From Chroococcidiopsidaceae cyanobacterium CP_BM_ER_R8_30 (GTDB taxonomy: Bacteria; Cyanobacteriota; Cyanobacteriia; Cyanobacteriales; Chroococcidiopsidaceae): 49,832 nucleotides of DNA. A program made the translations under genes and the position numbers. The stretch's first letter is position 1. Each line of letters starts with the position of its first letter. The stretch lies in assembly GCA_019244235.1 (NCBI GenBank), contig JAFASY010000226.1, positions 1-49,832 of the forward strand, read 5' to 3'. Under the pieces are notes generated by a model, which had not been told where the DNA came from, searched no databases, and was given only the letters and a program-made list of their open reading frames with translations. Shown one piece after another: positions 37,443 through 46,466 of the stretch.

Positions 37443-39968
37443 TTACTCTCCGTTGCTGACTTCTCCGGGGGCTTGTTCTACAAACTCCTGGACATAGGTG
37501 CGGTACTCCCTCAAGGTTGAATCCACCCAATCTCGATCATTACCATTTGCGTACAAATGTACCAGTGGTTCGCCCGCATCTGGCAAAATTAACACCCAAT
37601 TTTCATCTTCATGAAGAATCTTCACGCCATCCACGAGTTCCAGGTTTTGGGCTGGATGGGTTTCGACGAGGTGGCGCATTAGGGCACCTTTGATTGTCCA
37701 AGGGCAACGGGCTATAGCTATTTTGTGACAGACGCGAGGCAGCTCTGTTCGCATAAAAGCGAGCGATCGCTCCTGGACGGTCATCATTTCAATTAACTTT
37801 GCAATGCCAAACATGGCATCAAAACCTGGATGCAACTGCGGGAAAATAAAGCCCATATCCCCGCTGCCAGCTAGCACCACATTCGGATTTTCTCTAGATG
37901 CCTCCATCAAGGCAGTGGGATTTGCCTTGGTGCGAATCACTTTACCATCATGACGACGGGCAATCTGTTCGACTGCACTGGAAGCATGAACTGGTACAAC
38001 AACTGCGCTTCTGGGATGAGCGGTCAAAATCATGTTGGCCATTAGCGCTGTTAAAGTTTCTCCCCGGATGGGGATACCAGATTCATCAACTAAAATCAGC
38101 TGTTCTCCATTCGCCGACACCTGCACGCCAATTTTGGCTTTTAATGCCTCAACAACATGCCCTAACTGAATCAGCAACTGCTCCCGCTCAGCCGTCGAGA
38201 CCGCTGTCTGTTTTAGACTAGCATTCAGCACCACAGCATCACAACCAAATTTTGCCAAAAGTTGGGGCAGCACAGCTCCATAGACTGCATAGGTATAATC
38301 AATGATAACTTTCGAGTTACTGTGGCGAATTGCCTGTACATTTAGATATTTTTCAAAGGCTGTGCAGTAAGTATCAATGACTTGACTGGGATAAACAACG
38401 TTGCCAATTTCCTCAATTTGCACCCGCCGTAAGTCTTCCTTAAAGTAAGCCCCTTCAATCTTCTTTTCCTGCGCCTTCGAGATATTAATTCCCTTGTTGT
38501 CAATGAACTCAATCAGGATATAGTCGGGTCGATCTGGATGTATCCGCACATGGATACCTCCAACAACAGGGAGAGTAGGTACAACTGTGCGAGTAATGGG
38601 AATAGCTGTTGCTTCTAAGTTCTGGATATTCACACCTACAGACATCAACCCAGCGATTAACGATCGGCTCACCATGCGGGAAATGCTACGTTGGTCACGG
38701 GAAACTGTCACCTGAGCCCCATGCTTCAAGGTAGAACCGTAAGCTGCCCCCAGCTTGACAGCAAATTCTGGCGTGATGTCGATATTGGCTTGCCCTGTGA
38801 CACCCCGTTGACCAAATAGATTACGTTGAGCAGTCTGACCCCAAATTAAGTTGATGTTCAATGTCGCGCCAGATTCAATTTGTTTACTAGGCCAGATGCG
38901 CACACAAGGGTTAATTTGTGCTTCCTCTCCAACATTGGATAGGGAACCTACTACAGCACCTTCTAGCACATGAGCGCGACGACCTACATGCGTGCCTCTG
39001 GCAACAACACATGCTCTTAAATTCACTTCTTCGCCAATAATTGCCCCATTCCAGATAATTGGGCGCTTCAGATCAGCGTCAGCACCGATTGTGACATTGT
39101 CTCCAATTATAGTTCCCGGCTCAATCTGCACTCGTGGTCCAATCCGGCAGTTATGTCCAATCAATGCAGGAGTTGCAATCTGAGCGCTCGGATCGATGTA
39201 AGTATTCTCACCTACCCAGAGATTGGGAGACTGCTCTTCATAGGCATAGTCGAGTTTAACCTTTCGATTCAAGCTATCATACTGACTCTCTCTATATGCA
39301 TCCAAGTGACCTACATCGCACCAATATCCCTGAGCGATGTAGCCATACATCGGTTCTTCTTTTTGCAGCAACAGGGGAAACAGCTCTTTTGAGAAGTCGT
39401 ATTCTTGATTTTCTGGTAAATATTCCAGAACTGATGGTTCTAGAATGTAGGTGCCCGTGTTGACTGTATCAGAAAAAATCTCACTGGTAGAGGGTTTTTC
39501 TAAGAACCGACGAATGCGGTGCTCCTCATCTGTAATGACTACGCCAAACTCGATTGGGTTGGGAACGCGAGTGAGAACCAGAGTGGCTTTCGACTGCTTT
39601 TGTTTGTGAAATTGAATTGCTGCAGTTAGGTCGAAATCTGTAATACTATCACCACTAATGACTAAAAAGGTTTGATTGAGGAGTTCTGCAATATTTTTAA
39701 CACAGCCTGCGGTGCCTAGAGGTTGGTCCTCTTCCACAGCATAAGTCATCTGGACGCCAAAGTCACTGCCATCCTGAAAGTAGTCGCGCATAACGTCAGG
39801 CAAGTAATGCAGAGTAGCAATAACTTCGGTAATTTTATGCCGTTTGAGCAGATTGATAATATGTTCTGCAATCGGTCGATTCAAAATCGGTACCATCGGC
39901 TTGGGCAGGTCGCAAGTTAGCGGCCTCAACCGCGTTCCAGATCCTCCCGCCATGAGCACTGCGCGCAT
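37443..39968 (-). CDS. mannose-1-phosphate guanylyltransferase/phosphomutase-like fusion
   Basis: ATG 39968, with an ideal AGGAGGACCT ribosome site, gives [20 protein letters not shown], a nucleotidyltransferase domain (about 1-235, with [13 protein letters not shown] and GDSITDFDL). A left-handed beta-helix follows (about 245-375), then a phosphoglucomutase/phosphomannomutase-like region (about 380-840). It probably makes GDP-mannose or another NDP-sugar for envelope polysaccharide. The mutase part lacks the expected catalytic elements: the phosphoserine loop position reads [15 protein letters not shown] and the Mg2+ loop position reads [16 protein letters not shown] instead of DGDADR. That half is therefore likely regulatory or structural. 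Confidence 0.88.
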   Translation of the reverse strand: MRAVLMAGGSGTRLRPLTCDLPKPMVPILNRPIAEHIINLLKRHKITEVIATLHYLPDVMRDYFQDGSDFGVQMTYAVEEDQPLGTAGCVKNIAELLNQTFLVISGDSITDFDLTAAIQFHKQKQSKATLVLTRVPNPIEFGVVITDEEHRIRRFLEKPSTSEIFSDTVNTGTYILEPSVLEYLPENQEYDFSKELFPLLLQKEEPMYGYIAQGYWCDVGHLDAYRESQYDSLNRKVKLDYAYEEQSPNLWVGENTYIDPSAQIATPALIGHNCRIGPRVQIEPGTIIGDNVTIGADADLKRPIIWNGAIIGEEVNLRACVVARGTHVGRRAHVLEGAVVGSLSNVGEEAQINPCVRIWPSKQIESGATLNINLIWGQTAQRNLFGQRGVTGQANIDITPEFAVKLGAAYGSTLKHGAQVTVSRDQRSISRMVSRSLIAGLMSVGVNIQNLEATAIPITRTVVPTLPVVGGIHVRIHPDRPDYILIEFIDNKGINISKAQEKKIEGAYFKEDLRRVQIEEIGNVVYPSQVIDTYCTAFEKYLNVQAIRHSNSKVIIDYTYAVYGAVLPQLLAKFGCDAVVLNASLKQTAVSTAEREQLLIQLGHVVEALKAKIGVQVSANGEQLILVDESGIPIRGETLTALMANMILTAHPRSAVVVPVHASSAVEQIARRHDGKVIRTKANPTALMEASRENPNVVLAGSGDMGFIFPQLHPGFDAMFGIAKLIEMMTVQERSLAFMRTELPRVCHKIAIARCPWTIKGALMRHLVETHPAQNLELVDGVKILHEDENWVLILPDAGEPLVHLYANGNDRDWVDSTLREYRTYVQEFVEQAPGEVSNGE

Positions 39969-40270
39969 AGGTCCTCCTCTTGTTGAACTCATCAATGGTC
40001 GAGACCAATGATTCTGTGGTTTGTTAGTCTTTATTTAGTCTCCTATGTCTAGTAAAACTTAAGGTACTCCCACAAGGCACATCCCGTCAGCTACTCTACA
40101 ATTGAGGAGGGGAGTTTACCAAAGATATCGATAGACAAATTTTTGGGTAAAGCTCTCTTTGGGAATGACTGGCAACTGAGTTACTAGGCGATAATTAGGC
40201 ACCGAGTAGCCTCTTATCTGCTTGAACTCGTTGAACCGAAGGAAAGTATGTTATTCAAGAGGTGGCTTGG

Positions 40271-40450
40271 ATGGGAATCATCGAGTTTGTGTTAGCAGCT
40301 GTTTATGCGGGTGGTGCTTGGAAGTTCTGGGTTGGGTTTCACCGGACAGACTTTAATCAGAATCGGCTCTCTTTGTCACTGTTATGGCCATTTTTGGTGA
40401 TGACGAACAAGTCTTATCGCCGCAACTTCAATAAGGCGCTTAAGGGTTAG
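40271..40450 (+). CDS. small membrane-associated protein, 59 aa
   Basis: From ATG 40271 (AAGAGG upstream) the protein reads MGIIEFVLAAVYAGGAWKFW, one membrane helix, followed by a basic tail (GFHRTDFNQNRLSLSLLWPF, NKSYRRNFNKALKG) with a second hydrophobic patch. I recall similar short cyanobacterial proteins but know no function. GTG 40262 is an alternative start. The nucleotide sugar gene diverges from it. Confidence 0.7.
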   Translation: MGIIEFVLAAVYAGGAWKFWVGFHRTDFNQNRLSLSLLWPFLVMTNKSYRRNFNKALKG

Positions 40451-40507
40451 GTGGCTTCTTGTAGAGGACGTCTTTGGCTGATTGGAGTTTTGCTGTCGGC
40501 ACTGTGG

Positions 40508-40777
40508 TCAAACTGCTTGAATCCACTCACGTACATCATACTCAGTCCAGATGCCGTTTTTCCAATAGGGATCTGATTCAACGAGTTGGCGCACACTTGC
40601 TTCGTCTTCCGCGTTGTAAATGCCAAAGACCTTGGTTAAATCTTTAGTTGGACCAATAGTAATCAAGACTCCAGCTTGTTTTTGAGCTGCAAGACCATCG
40701 AGATGCTCTTGTCTATAGAGAGCGCGTCTTTCTAAAACGTCCTCACAGTAGGTTCCCCACATAACATACTTAGCCAT
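40508..40777 (-). CDS. YciI-like protein, 89 aa
   Basis: The sequence has the YCII ferredoxin-like fold: MAKYVMWGTYCEDVLERRAL at the start, the conserved His in YRQEHLDGLAAQKQAGVLITIGP, FGIYNAEDEASVRQLVESDP and WTEYDVREWI. It is a stand-alone form, different from the DGPF type in the island and without an ECF42-type promoter. Function unknown. ATG 40777 follows AGAGGTAAGTA. Confidence 0.88.
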   Translation of the reverse strand: MAKYVMWGTYCEDVLERRALYRQEHLDGLAAQKQAGVLITIGPTKDLTKVFGIYNAEDEASVRQLVESDPYWKNGIWTEYDVREWIQAV

Positions 40778-40941
40778 TACTTACCTCTTTGCTGCTCTGA
40801 GTGGCTGTAGTTTGCATCTGACATCTCTGCTACTCAGCATCCCACAGCTTTACAGTTTGTTGTAACAATCATGTAAGCTATCAATAGGAATATTGTTTGA
40901 AGTGATCAACTCTATCCATAGGTATGGCATGCTATAGTCAT

Positions 40942-40987
40942 CCCCCAAGAAGGGGGCGGTTTTTTTCATCCCTTTAAGGGAACCGCC
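40942..40987 (+). terminator. terminator-like hairpin with an overlapping alternative stem
   Basis: CCCCC (40942-40946) and GGGGG (40952-40956) form a stem followed by CGG and seven T (40960-40966), an intrinsic-terminator shape on the plus strand. GGCGGTT (40955-40961) can instead pair with AACCGCC (40981-40987), and CCCTTTAAGGG is a small dyad in that loop. The two stems exclude each other. The GST gene begins about 200 bp downstream. No other gene is visible in 40778-41183. Confidence 0.5.
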
Positions 40988-41183
40988 TCGGCTCCATGGC
41001 TTCTGGGGTTTTCCTGTATTCTGCTCCTATCCTACATAGATAGATGTAGCCGACTTGGAGTTGGAAATCATCAGTAATTTCCGCAGCTCGTCTATAGTTT
41101 AGATGAAGTTCATTAGGCATTGGTGTAAGTGACAAGGCAGTAGACAATTGTAAGCTAGCTTTGAGATGATCTAGGATACACGC

Positions 41184-42398
41184 ATGACCATTGCTCCCTT
41201 AAGCTGGACAAAACTAGAAGCCCTAACAGATTTTCAAATAGATACCATCAATGGACTCACTAATGCTCAAGCCCGGTTGCGTCTATTTGGTCGTAGTGAA
41301 TCTGATGCGCGGGTGACGTTGTACCGCGACAATCATGCCTGGTGTCCTTACTGTCAGAAAGTCTGGCTGTGGCTTGAGGAGAAACAAATCCCCTACCGCA
41401 TCGAGAAAGTGACGATGTTTTGTTATGGGGAAAAGGAAAGCTGGTACAAACGCAAGGTGCCATCCGGTATGCTTCCAGCAATTGAACTAGATGGACGCCT
41501 GATTACGGAAAGTGATGATATTGTGATTGCCCTAGAACGTGTCTTTGGTCCTTTGAGACGGAGTATGGAAGACCCAAAGGTAATTCCTCTACGGCGACTG
41601 GAGCGGCTTCTCTTTAGAGCCTGGTGTAGCTGGCTTTGCTATCCAACAATATTGCCTTGGCAGGAGCAGCGCAACCGAGAGCAATTCATAGAGGTGGTGG
41701 ACAAGGTCGAGTATGCCCTAGCCAGTACCCCCGGTCCTTATTTCCTAGAGGAGTTCGGCACCGTCGATGTCATCTTCACGCCCTATGTCGAACGCATGAA
41801 TGCCAGTCTGTACTACTATAAGGGCTATTCATTGCGGGAGGATAAACCTCGCTTAGCCGCCTGGTTTGAGGCAATGGAAAGCCGACCAACCTACAGGGGC
41901 ACCCAAAGTGACTTCCATACCCACGTCCATGACTTACCACCTCAAATGGGCGGCTGCTGGGAAAATGGTGAGCCCCAGATGCTCATCAATAAAAATCGGG
42001 TGGATAATGGTCCTTGGTTTGGTTTGCCCGATGTGACTTACCCGGAGCCGGACAACTCCCGCCACGAAGCCCTCTGTCGGACGATCAAGCACCGCGCCAA
42101 TATTATTCGAGTCAACCCTGCTGATAATCAATTATTTGATGAAGCCCTACGTTGCTCTCTAACCTTCATGATGACTGGCGAAGTCTGTATCCCGCCGACA
42201 GGATCGGACCCAGCGCTGCGATATTTGCGCGATCGCATTAACGTGCCTCGTGATATGTCCATCTATGCTGCCAAACGGCTAAGAGAGGCTCTAGAGAAAA
42301 CCGCTTCCCTAGTTGGTAATGGACAGGGCCTCCCCATTCCGATTAAGCACCGTCGCGATCAAGATCCGGCTAACTTTATAGGTCTTGGCAGCTTTTAG
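41184..42398 (+). CDS. glutathione S-transferase family protein with C-terminal extension
   Basis: The N-terminal thioredoxin fold (about 42-125) has the redox motif C54-P-Y-C57 in [10 protein letters not shown], plus [22 protein letters not shown], the glutathione-binding cis-Pro and ESD elements. An all-helical domain follows (about 135-235: [20 protein letters not shown]). The remaining about 170 residues (from [20 protein letters not shown]) exceed a normal GST of 200-220 residues and are shared, as far as I recall, only with cyanobacterial and plant relatives. The CPYC centre suggests thiol transferase or reductase chemistry rather than simple conjugation. Substrate unknown. Confidence 0.88.
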   Translation: MTIAPLSWTKLEALTDFQIDTINGLTNAQARLRLFGRSESDARVTLYRDNHAWCPYCQKVWLWLEEKQIPYRIEKVTMFCYGEKESWYKRKVPSGMLPAIELDGRLITESDDIVIALERVFGPLRRSMEDPKVIPLRRLERLLFRAWCSWLCYPTILPWQEQRNREQFIEVVDKVEYALASTPGPYFLEEFGTVDVIFTPYVERMNASLYYYKGYSLREDKPRLAAWFEAMESRPTYRGTQSDFHTHVHDLPPQMGGCWENGEPQMLINKNRVDNGPWFGLPDVTYPEPDNSRHEALCRTIKHRANIIRVNPADNQLFDEALRCSLTFMMTGEVCIPPTGSDPALRYLRDRINVPRDMSIYAAKRLREALEKTASLVGNGQGLPIPIKHRRDQDPANFIGLGSF

Positions 42399-42431
42399 CG
42401 ATCCTAAATACGCTTTCAATTCCCTCTATTT

Positions 42432-42560
42432 TTGACACTCTCGCCGAAGACTGCGGGAGATTCTTCATTCAACGAGTCCACTTAAGCTAAACTCCTTGCG
42501 GTATTTAGGTCAGAGGTAGTTCTCTCCTGAAGCGTTAAGTTCCCCGGTGCCCCCAGGTAC
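42432..42560 (-). mobile_element. IS200/IS605 right-end and TnpB C-terminal remnant
   Basis: Read leftward, the DNA gives TGELNASGENYL, a stop, then KYRKEFSLSGLVE, corresponding to DGQSETSNAWGENHLSLVE and GWLSGLVE at the end of the larger TnpB gene at 44.3-45.6 kb. It is followed by a hairpin-like end (CTCCCGCAGTCTTCGGCGAGAG) close to TTTTGACA. Only the last about 40 codons and the end remain. Confidence 0.6.
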
Positions 42561-42827
42561 TTGCAACTAGTGCAAAACTTTGTTTGATTTAGCCGCAGCT
42601 AAAAACTGATCGTCCAGTTCCTGTGAATCTTTTACCTACTTTCAGGCGTATCCTTAGATACTACTGGAACAACAAAGTAGAACCCATGATTCAGTTGTCA
42701 AGGTACAGCGTTAACCGTTAGGTTACTAAGGTTTTTTAAGTGGTTGATGACCTTGCCACTATATGTATATTAGCACTACCTGTTGTAACTTTCAATACTG
42801 ATTATCTCAGTAGCACAGACCCCGTCC

Positions 42828-42863
42828 GACATTCATCTCCCGATATATCGGGAGATGAATGTC
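42828..42863. repeat. perfect 36-bp palindrome
   Basis: GACATTCATCTCCCGATA is followed directly by its exact reverse complement TATCGGGAGATGAATGTC. There is no spacer and no T run. As RNA it would form a long hairpin with a minimal loop. No gene overlaps it. Confidence 0.9.
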
Positions 42864-42929
42864 AGTTGAATGATAAAAGGACTGATGGAGCAGAATGGAT
42901 TTACCTAAACACGGTCTTAACTTGACGCA

Positions 42930-42972
42930 GTCAACGCAGCTCCTGGAGGCAACCTCCAGGAGCTGCGTTGAC
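42930..42972. repeat. perfect 20-bp stem with a 3-base loop
   Basis: GTCAACGCAGCTCCTGGAGG (42930-42949), loop CAA, and CCTCCAGGAGCTGCGTTGAC (42953-42972) are exact complements. It lies 66 bp after the 36-bp palindrome and immediately before repeat R2. No T run follows. Confidence 0.9.
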
Positions 42973-42978
42973 TTACTA

Positions 42979-43033
42979 AATAATATCAAATGATTTAAAT
43001 CCGAAATCAGAGCCCATTCGTCTTTAAAGATAG
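42979..43033 (-). repeat. R2 repeat, copy 1
   Basis: The reverse complement begins CTATCTTTAAAGACGAAT and matches 46467-46521 at 47 of 55 positions by hand alignment. The copies are inverted relative to each other and 3.4 kb apart, enclosing the secreted-protein, nitrogenase-associated and TnpB genes. Confidence 0.7.
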
Positions 43034-43061
43034 ATGGGACGTAGTTGATCTATTTCAACAC

Positions 43062-43168
43062 TATAGCAATCCTAACAGATTCATAAATCAATTTGTGGTG
43101 CAGGTTTCTAGCCTGCGCAGGACGTATTGCCTGCGCCCTGCTTTCACAACACAAATCGGATTGCTATA
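43062..43168. mobile_element. MITE-like foldback element, 107 bp
   Basis: TATAGCAATCC (43062-43072) and GGATTGCTATA (43158-43168) are perfect 11-bp terminal inverted repeats. ATTTGTG (43091-43097) and CACAAAT (43150-43156) pair inside them, and the centre has a GCAGG/CCTGC-rich dyad. The layout of a short, non-coding foldback with TA-ended termini is that of a MITE. It lies 95 bp upstream of the secreted protein gene and could influence its expression. Confidence 0.7.
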
Positions 43169-43262
43169 TATGTAAGTTTAAGGTAGCAGATGATCTATTA
43201 CCAATAGCTGCTAGCTGGTTCAACTGCGTAATTCCTATCAAGTTTACACAGGAGTTTACGCC

Positions 43263-43559
43263 ATGAAACGTCTAATACTTAGTGGATTCTCAGTTTTGCT
43301 AGTAATTGCTGCAACTGCACCTGCTTTTGCCCATGGAAAAGTGAAGGAGTCCAACACAGGAGACAGCCAATCTATGCCTTTAAGCAGTTCTACGCAACCC
43401 TCAGCACCAGAGTCGATGAATACACAGTCAAACCAAAGGGAACCACAAAGCAGATTTAGTACTTCACCACTCTTAGACCCAAACCCGCCATCTGAGATCC
43501 CATCGCCTAGCCTCTTTTTTCTAGATCCTAGTAGTGCATATCAGCCCGGTGCGCACTAG
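43263..43559 (+). CDS. secreted Ser/Pro-rich protein, 98 aa
   Basis: The first 23 residues are a clear Sec signal peptide (MKRLILSGFSVLLVIAATAP then AFAHG, cleavage expected after AFA). The mature part is low-complexity, rich in Ser, Gln, Pro and Asn (STQPSAPESMNTQSNQREPQ), with a hydrophobic LFFLDPSSAY near the end. No family recognised. ATG 43263 has AGGAG at nine bases. Probably periplasmic or extracellular. Confidence 0.7.
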   Translation: MKRLILSGFSVLLVIAATAPAFAHGKVKESNTGDSQSMPLSSSTQPSAPESMNTQSNQREPQSRFSTSPLLDPNPPSEIPSPSLFFLDPSSAYQPGAH

Positions 43560-43706
43560 GATCAATGACAACACAGCCAAACAAAAGGAAGCATTGCACG
43601 AATACAAAATGATTTCTCGCTATTAGGCTGTGCCTTAAATCTGCTTAGAACCGTCCGGGGCAATCTTTTGTGGTTGCCCCTACAATTTCACAGGAGGTCA
43701 GAAAAC

Positions 43707-44063
43707 ATGTTTTTCACAATAAAGCATCTTCATTTGAATGAACTCAAACACCTAGAAATCGCCCAACTGGATTACATTATGGTGAAACTTGTCGGTCTAC
43801 ATGGTCTAGTTTGCCAATGGTTTGATGCGATAGAGATTCATGACCCCAAAGTAGCTCAGTTACTGTGTAAGATGATCCCGGCTCATTGTCCTTTTAAGCG
43901 AGAAATCAAGCTGTTTGACCATACCTTATTTCGGATTCCAGCTCTGTGTGAACTCAACCCTTTCTACGAGCAAGTAGTTAGCCTTCGCTTCAAAGCTCTA
44001 TCCTATCTAGCGACCGCAGTTGTTTCCCGCTATTCCCCGGCGGGAAACAACTGTGGCAGATGA
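43707..44063 (+). CDS. Mo-dependent nitrogenase C-terminal-domain protein, C-terminus altered by a hairpin insertion
   Basis: From ATG 43707 (AGGAGGTCAGAAAAC upstream) the product matches the small Mo-nitro_C family of diazotrophic cyanobacteria: VCQWFDAIEIHDPKVAQLLC, KMIPAHCPFKREIKLFDHTL, FRIPALCELNPFYEQVVSLRFKALSYLA. Relatives end ADECGEDVxxYC. Those codons are still present (44056-44094: ADECGEDVARYC and stop) but are pushed out of frame by a 46-bp palindromic insert. The present protein instead ends TAVVSRYSPAGNNCGR. The role of the family is unknown; the domain also occurs at the end of some nitrogenase proteins. The protein may still fold, since only the last 12 residues are lost. Confidence 0.8.
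   Translation: MFFTIKHLHLNELKHLEIAQLDYIMVKLVGLHGLVCQWFDAIEIHDPKVAQLLCKMIPAHCPFKREIKLFDHTLFRIPALCELNPFYEQVVSLRFKALSYLATAVVSRYSPAGNNCGR
44010..44055. repeat. 46-bp palindromic insertion inside the nitrogenase-associated gene
   Basis: CAGTTGTTTCCCGC (44017-44030) and GCGGGAAACAACTG (44040-44053) form a perfect 14-bp stem around a nine-base loop. Removing about 46 bp (44010-44055) joins CTA to GCA-GAT-GAG and restores the family C-terminus in frame. 46 is not a multiple of three, so the element causes a frameshift. Confidence 0.8.
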
Positions 44064-44300
44064 GTGCGGTGAGGATGTAGCACGATATTGCTGACAAAGG
44101 GCAGCAAGTGTTTGCACGCAACTTAGAATTAGCAGCAAGCCATCGAGATTACCTGAGGAATACTATCACTAGCCTTAAAACAGTGTATTTTTCATGAAAG
44201 TTCATGCCTTAGAATTCTTTGGACTTGCAGTGATTTATCTTCTCTCAAATGGTTGGGGTTAATCGGTTTAATCGAGCTAAATTTTCCTCAAAAAACTTTT

Positions 44301-45638
44301 CTACCGAAGAAGTGGAAGCCGAGTTCCGGCTTCCACTTTTTGTATCTTCAGTACTGCTTGACATCCTCCCGCCGCAAAGAGCGGAGTACCGAATATAGCG
44401 GGGGATTCCCAAGAGTCGCCCCTTGAGTTTCCTGGCTCCACGAGTCCACTTAACCAACCGAAGTTACCCTCGACTAGCGAGAGATGGTTCTCTCCCCAGG
44501 CGTTTGAAGTTTCCGACTGCCCATCGGTACTTTTCTTTTGTCCCAAAACTTCCAGTCCCTTAACTAGAATGTTCTTGGCAGCGTTGTGATATCGATGCAA
44601 ATTGGTCCCACATTTCAGACATTGATGGGTACGTTGGGACAGAGTTTTTTGAACTCGTTCCCCACAACCACTACAGTCTTGAGATGTGTACTGGGGAGGC
44701 ACTGCTACTGTCACAATCTTGTGCAGTTTGGCAAAATACTCTACCCACTCTACAAACATCGACCAAGACGCGTCTGAGATTGATTTGGCGAGTTTGTGAT
44801 TCCTAACCATATTTCGCACCTGCAAGTTTTCGTAGGCTATCAAATCGTTAGATTGAATTAGAGTGCTTGCCGTCTTAACCGCAAAGTCTTTCCTCTGTCT
44901 ACTTACTTGCAGGTGTTTTCTTGCCATTTTATTAATGGCTTTTTTGCGGTTGCTACCGCCTTTTTTCCGTCTAGAAACCCTCTTATGTAATCGTTTAAGT
45001 CTCTTCTCTGATTTTCTTAAACGACGAGGATTTTCTACCTGGAGCCCATCTGAATCTGTATAGAAAAATTCTAGCCCCAAGTCAATACCAATTATCTTAC
45101 CTGTGTATTCATGCTTGATATTTCGTTCTATATCTACACAGAATTGAGCATAGTATCCATCAGCTCGACGCACTACCCGTACTCGCTTGATCTGAGATAT
45201 TTGATAAAAGTTAAGGTCATGAGTACCCCACATTTCAAGCTTCCCTACCTCAAACCCATCCGTGAACGTGATTGATTTACGGTCGTTACTAAGTTTCCAT
45301 CCAGAAGTTTTGTACTCAACTGAACGAGTTTTTTTTTGAAGCGAGGGTATCCCTTTTGTCCGGGTTTTTTCTTTTTGCAGTTGCTTTAAAATCTAGCAAT
45401 TGCCTGCCATGCTCTTTCAGCACTAGCTTGTCGTGCCATTGAGTTGAGCTTGTTTGCCCACTCAAACTATGACAGCTAACTGGGTGCATAACTTGGATAG
45501 TTCTCCTTTTCCGACTCCGTTGTTATCCATCCAATACCTGATACAACTGTTACGAACAAATTGAGCAGTACGGATGGTTTCATCTAACCGCCCGTACTGC
45601 TCGTTTGTGCCTTTAAGTTTTGCTTCAAGTACTATCAT
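44301..45638 (-). pseudogene. tnpB: IS200/IS605-family TnpB, disrupted, with a catalytic Asp changed to Tyr
   Basis: The gene begins at ATG 45638 (MIVLEAKLKGTNEQYGRLDE) and keeps most TnpB landmarks: FVRNSCIRYWMDNN, the RuvC-I Asp in IGIDLGLEFF, the RuvC-II Glu in IAYENLQVRN, and the zinc finger CSGCG...CLKCG. Three lesions block the first third: a one-base shift near 45465, a TAA at 45386-45388 and another shift at a run of nine T (45329-45337). The RuvC-III motif, normally RDxNAAxNI, reads HRYHNAAKNIL; the Asp codon is TAT (44589-44591). An RNA-guided nuclease of this type would be inactive. The last about 30 codons run through the element's end and a terminator. Confidence 0.85.
44310..44341 (+). 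terminator. strong intrinsic terminator
   Basis: AAGTGGAAGCCG (44310-44321), loop AGTTC, CGGCTTCCACTT (44327-44338), and a T run to 44341. The 12-bp stem is perfect. It serves plus-strand transcripts coming from the nitrogenase-associated gene and, being followed on the other strand by GAAAAG, perhaps both directions. Confidence 0.75.
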
Positions 45639-45718
45639 GTATAGATTGTAGCTTACATACTGAATTTTAGGATAAGATAATGGGTAGCATAAATCCGGTC
45701 CAAGGGTTCACTCGCTGT

Positions 45719-45800
45719 GCGCGGTCTTGGGGGTTTCCCCCAGGAGCGACCCGCGTCTCACCGCCAAACGGAGTACCGTTATGGCGGGAGCCTTCTTGCG
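45719..45800 (+). repeat. TnpB-side palindromic end, related to the flv3-flv1 spacer repeat
   Basis: GCGCGGTCTTGGGGG-TTT-CCCCCA followed by GGAGCGAC (45719-45750) nearly repeats 16202-16232. CACCGCCAAACGGAGTACCG and GGCGGGAG follow. It is upstream of tnpB, where the left end of an IS605-type element would be. Confidence 0.6.
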
Positions 45801-45848
45801 GTTGAAGGTAAACCTTAACTGAACCGTATTGTTCAAGATAGCGGTTTT

Positions 45849-46211
45849 CTAGTCTACTTCGAGTGCCTGAAGTTGATCTTCAACCGCGCTCAGATACCCT
45901 AGATCTGTTAAAGTCTGTTCGGAGAGAAGATTTGCCTTGAAGGCACTCAGAACAAGATCTTTGGCGCTGATTGTCCCAAACTCGTGAGCCGAGATGAGAG
46001 TAGCATAACTAGGAATACCTTGGGCGAGAAAGTACCCTTGATAAGCCAGATAAACGAGCTTGAAAGGCGTTAGCTGAAAGGTAGAGGCTCTATTCGCTTC
46101 GGCAGATTTAAATGTCGTTAGCTGCTCCATCTGCGAAGTCGCTTTGGCGGCAGGCACAATGGTTGCTGATATTAGCAAAATCGGTAAACCAGCAATAAAG
46201 AAACGTTTCAT
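45849..46211 (-). CDS. secreted hypothetical protein, 120 aa
   Basis: The signal peptide (MKRFFIAGLPILLISATIVP then AAKA, cleavage after about 24) is followed by a compact domain: FQLTPFKLVYLAYQGYFLAQ, GIPSYATLISAHEFGTISAK, DLVLSAFKANLLSEQTLTDLGYLSAVEDQL. I recall related cyanobacterial exported proteins with LVYLAYQGYF and an AKDLV motif, but no function. ATG 46211; GAACCATG upstream context lacks a strong ribosome site. Confidence 0.75.
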   Translation of the reverse strand: MKRFFIAGLPILLISATIVPAAKATSQMEQLTTFKSAEANRASTFQLTPFKLVYLAYQGYFLAQGIPSYATLISAHEFGTISAKDLVLSAFKANLLSEQTLTDLGYLSAVEDQLQALEVD

Positions 46212-46466
46212 GGTTCAACTTACAAACTAAGTGAATTGAGTAGAAGTTACTCAGTTGAACTAGTCAGTAGCTATTCGTAAGATTCCCTGATATAAAAGGC
46301 AGAAATATAGATAGCACAAATGTATCAGAAACTTAAACTCTAGCTAACTCAAGTCTCTACAGGTCGAGCTTTCAAACCTTAGAAATGCTTATTTCTGAAA
46401 AACTTTAGGAGATAAGCTGCTATGTTGAACTGACGTATCAGTTCAGATAGTTCAACTTTGTAACTT

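Noticed and set aside
42828-42972. CRISPR or other spaced repeat array
   Set aside because: The palindromes differ from each other and there is no repeat-spacer periodicity.
42740-42989. Open frames on both strands across the two palindromes
   Set aside because: They exist because the palindromes lack stops on both strands; neither has a ribosome site nor recognisable sequence.
44301-45638. A functional TnpB-derived repressor (TldR-like)
   Set aside because: The Asp-to-Tyr change fits, but two frameshifts and a stop in the N-terminal part make a working protein unlikely.
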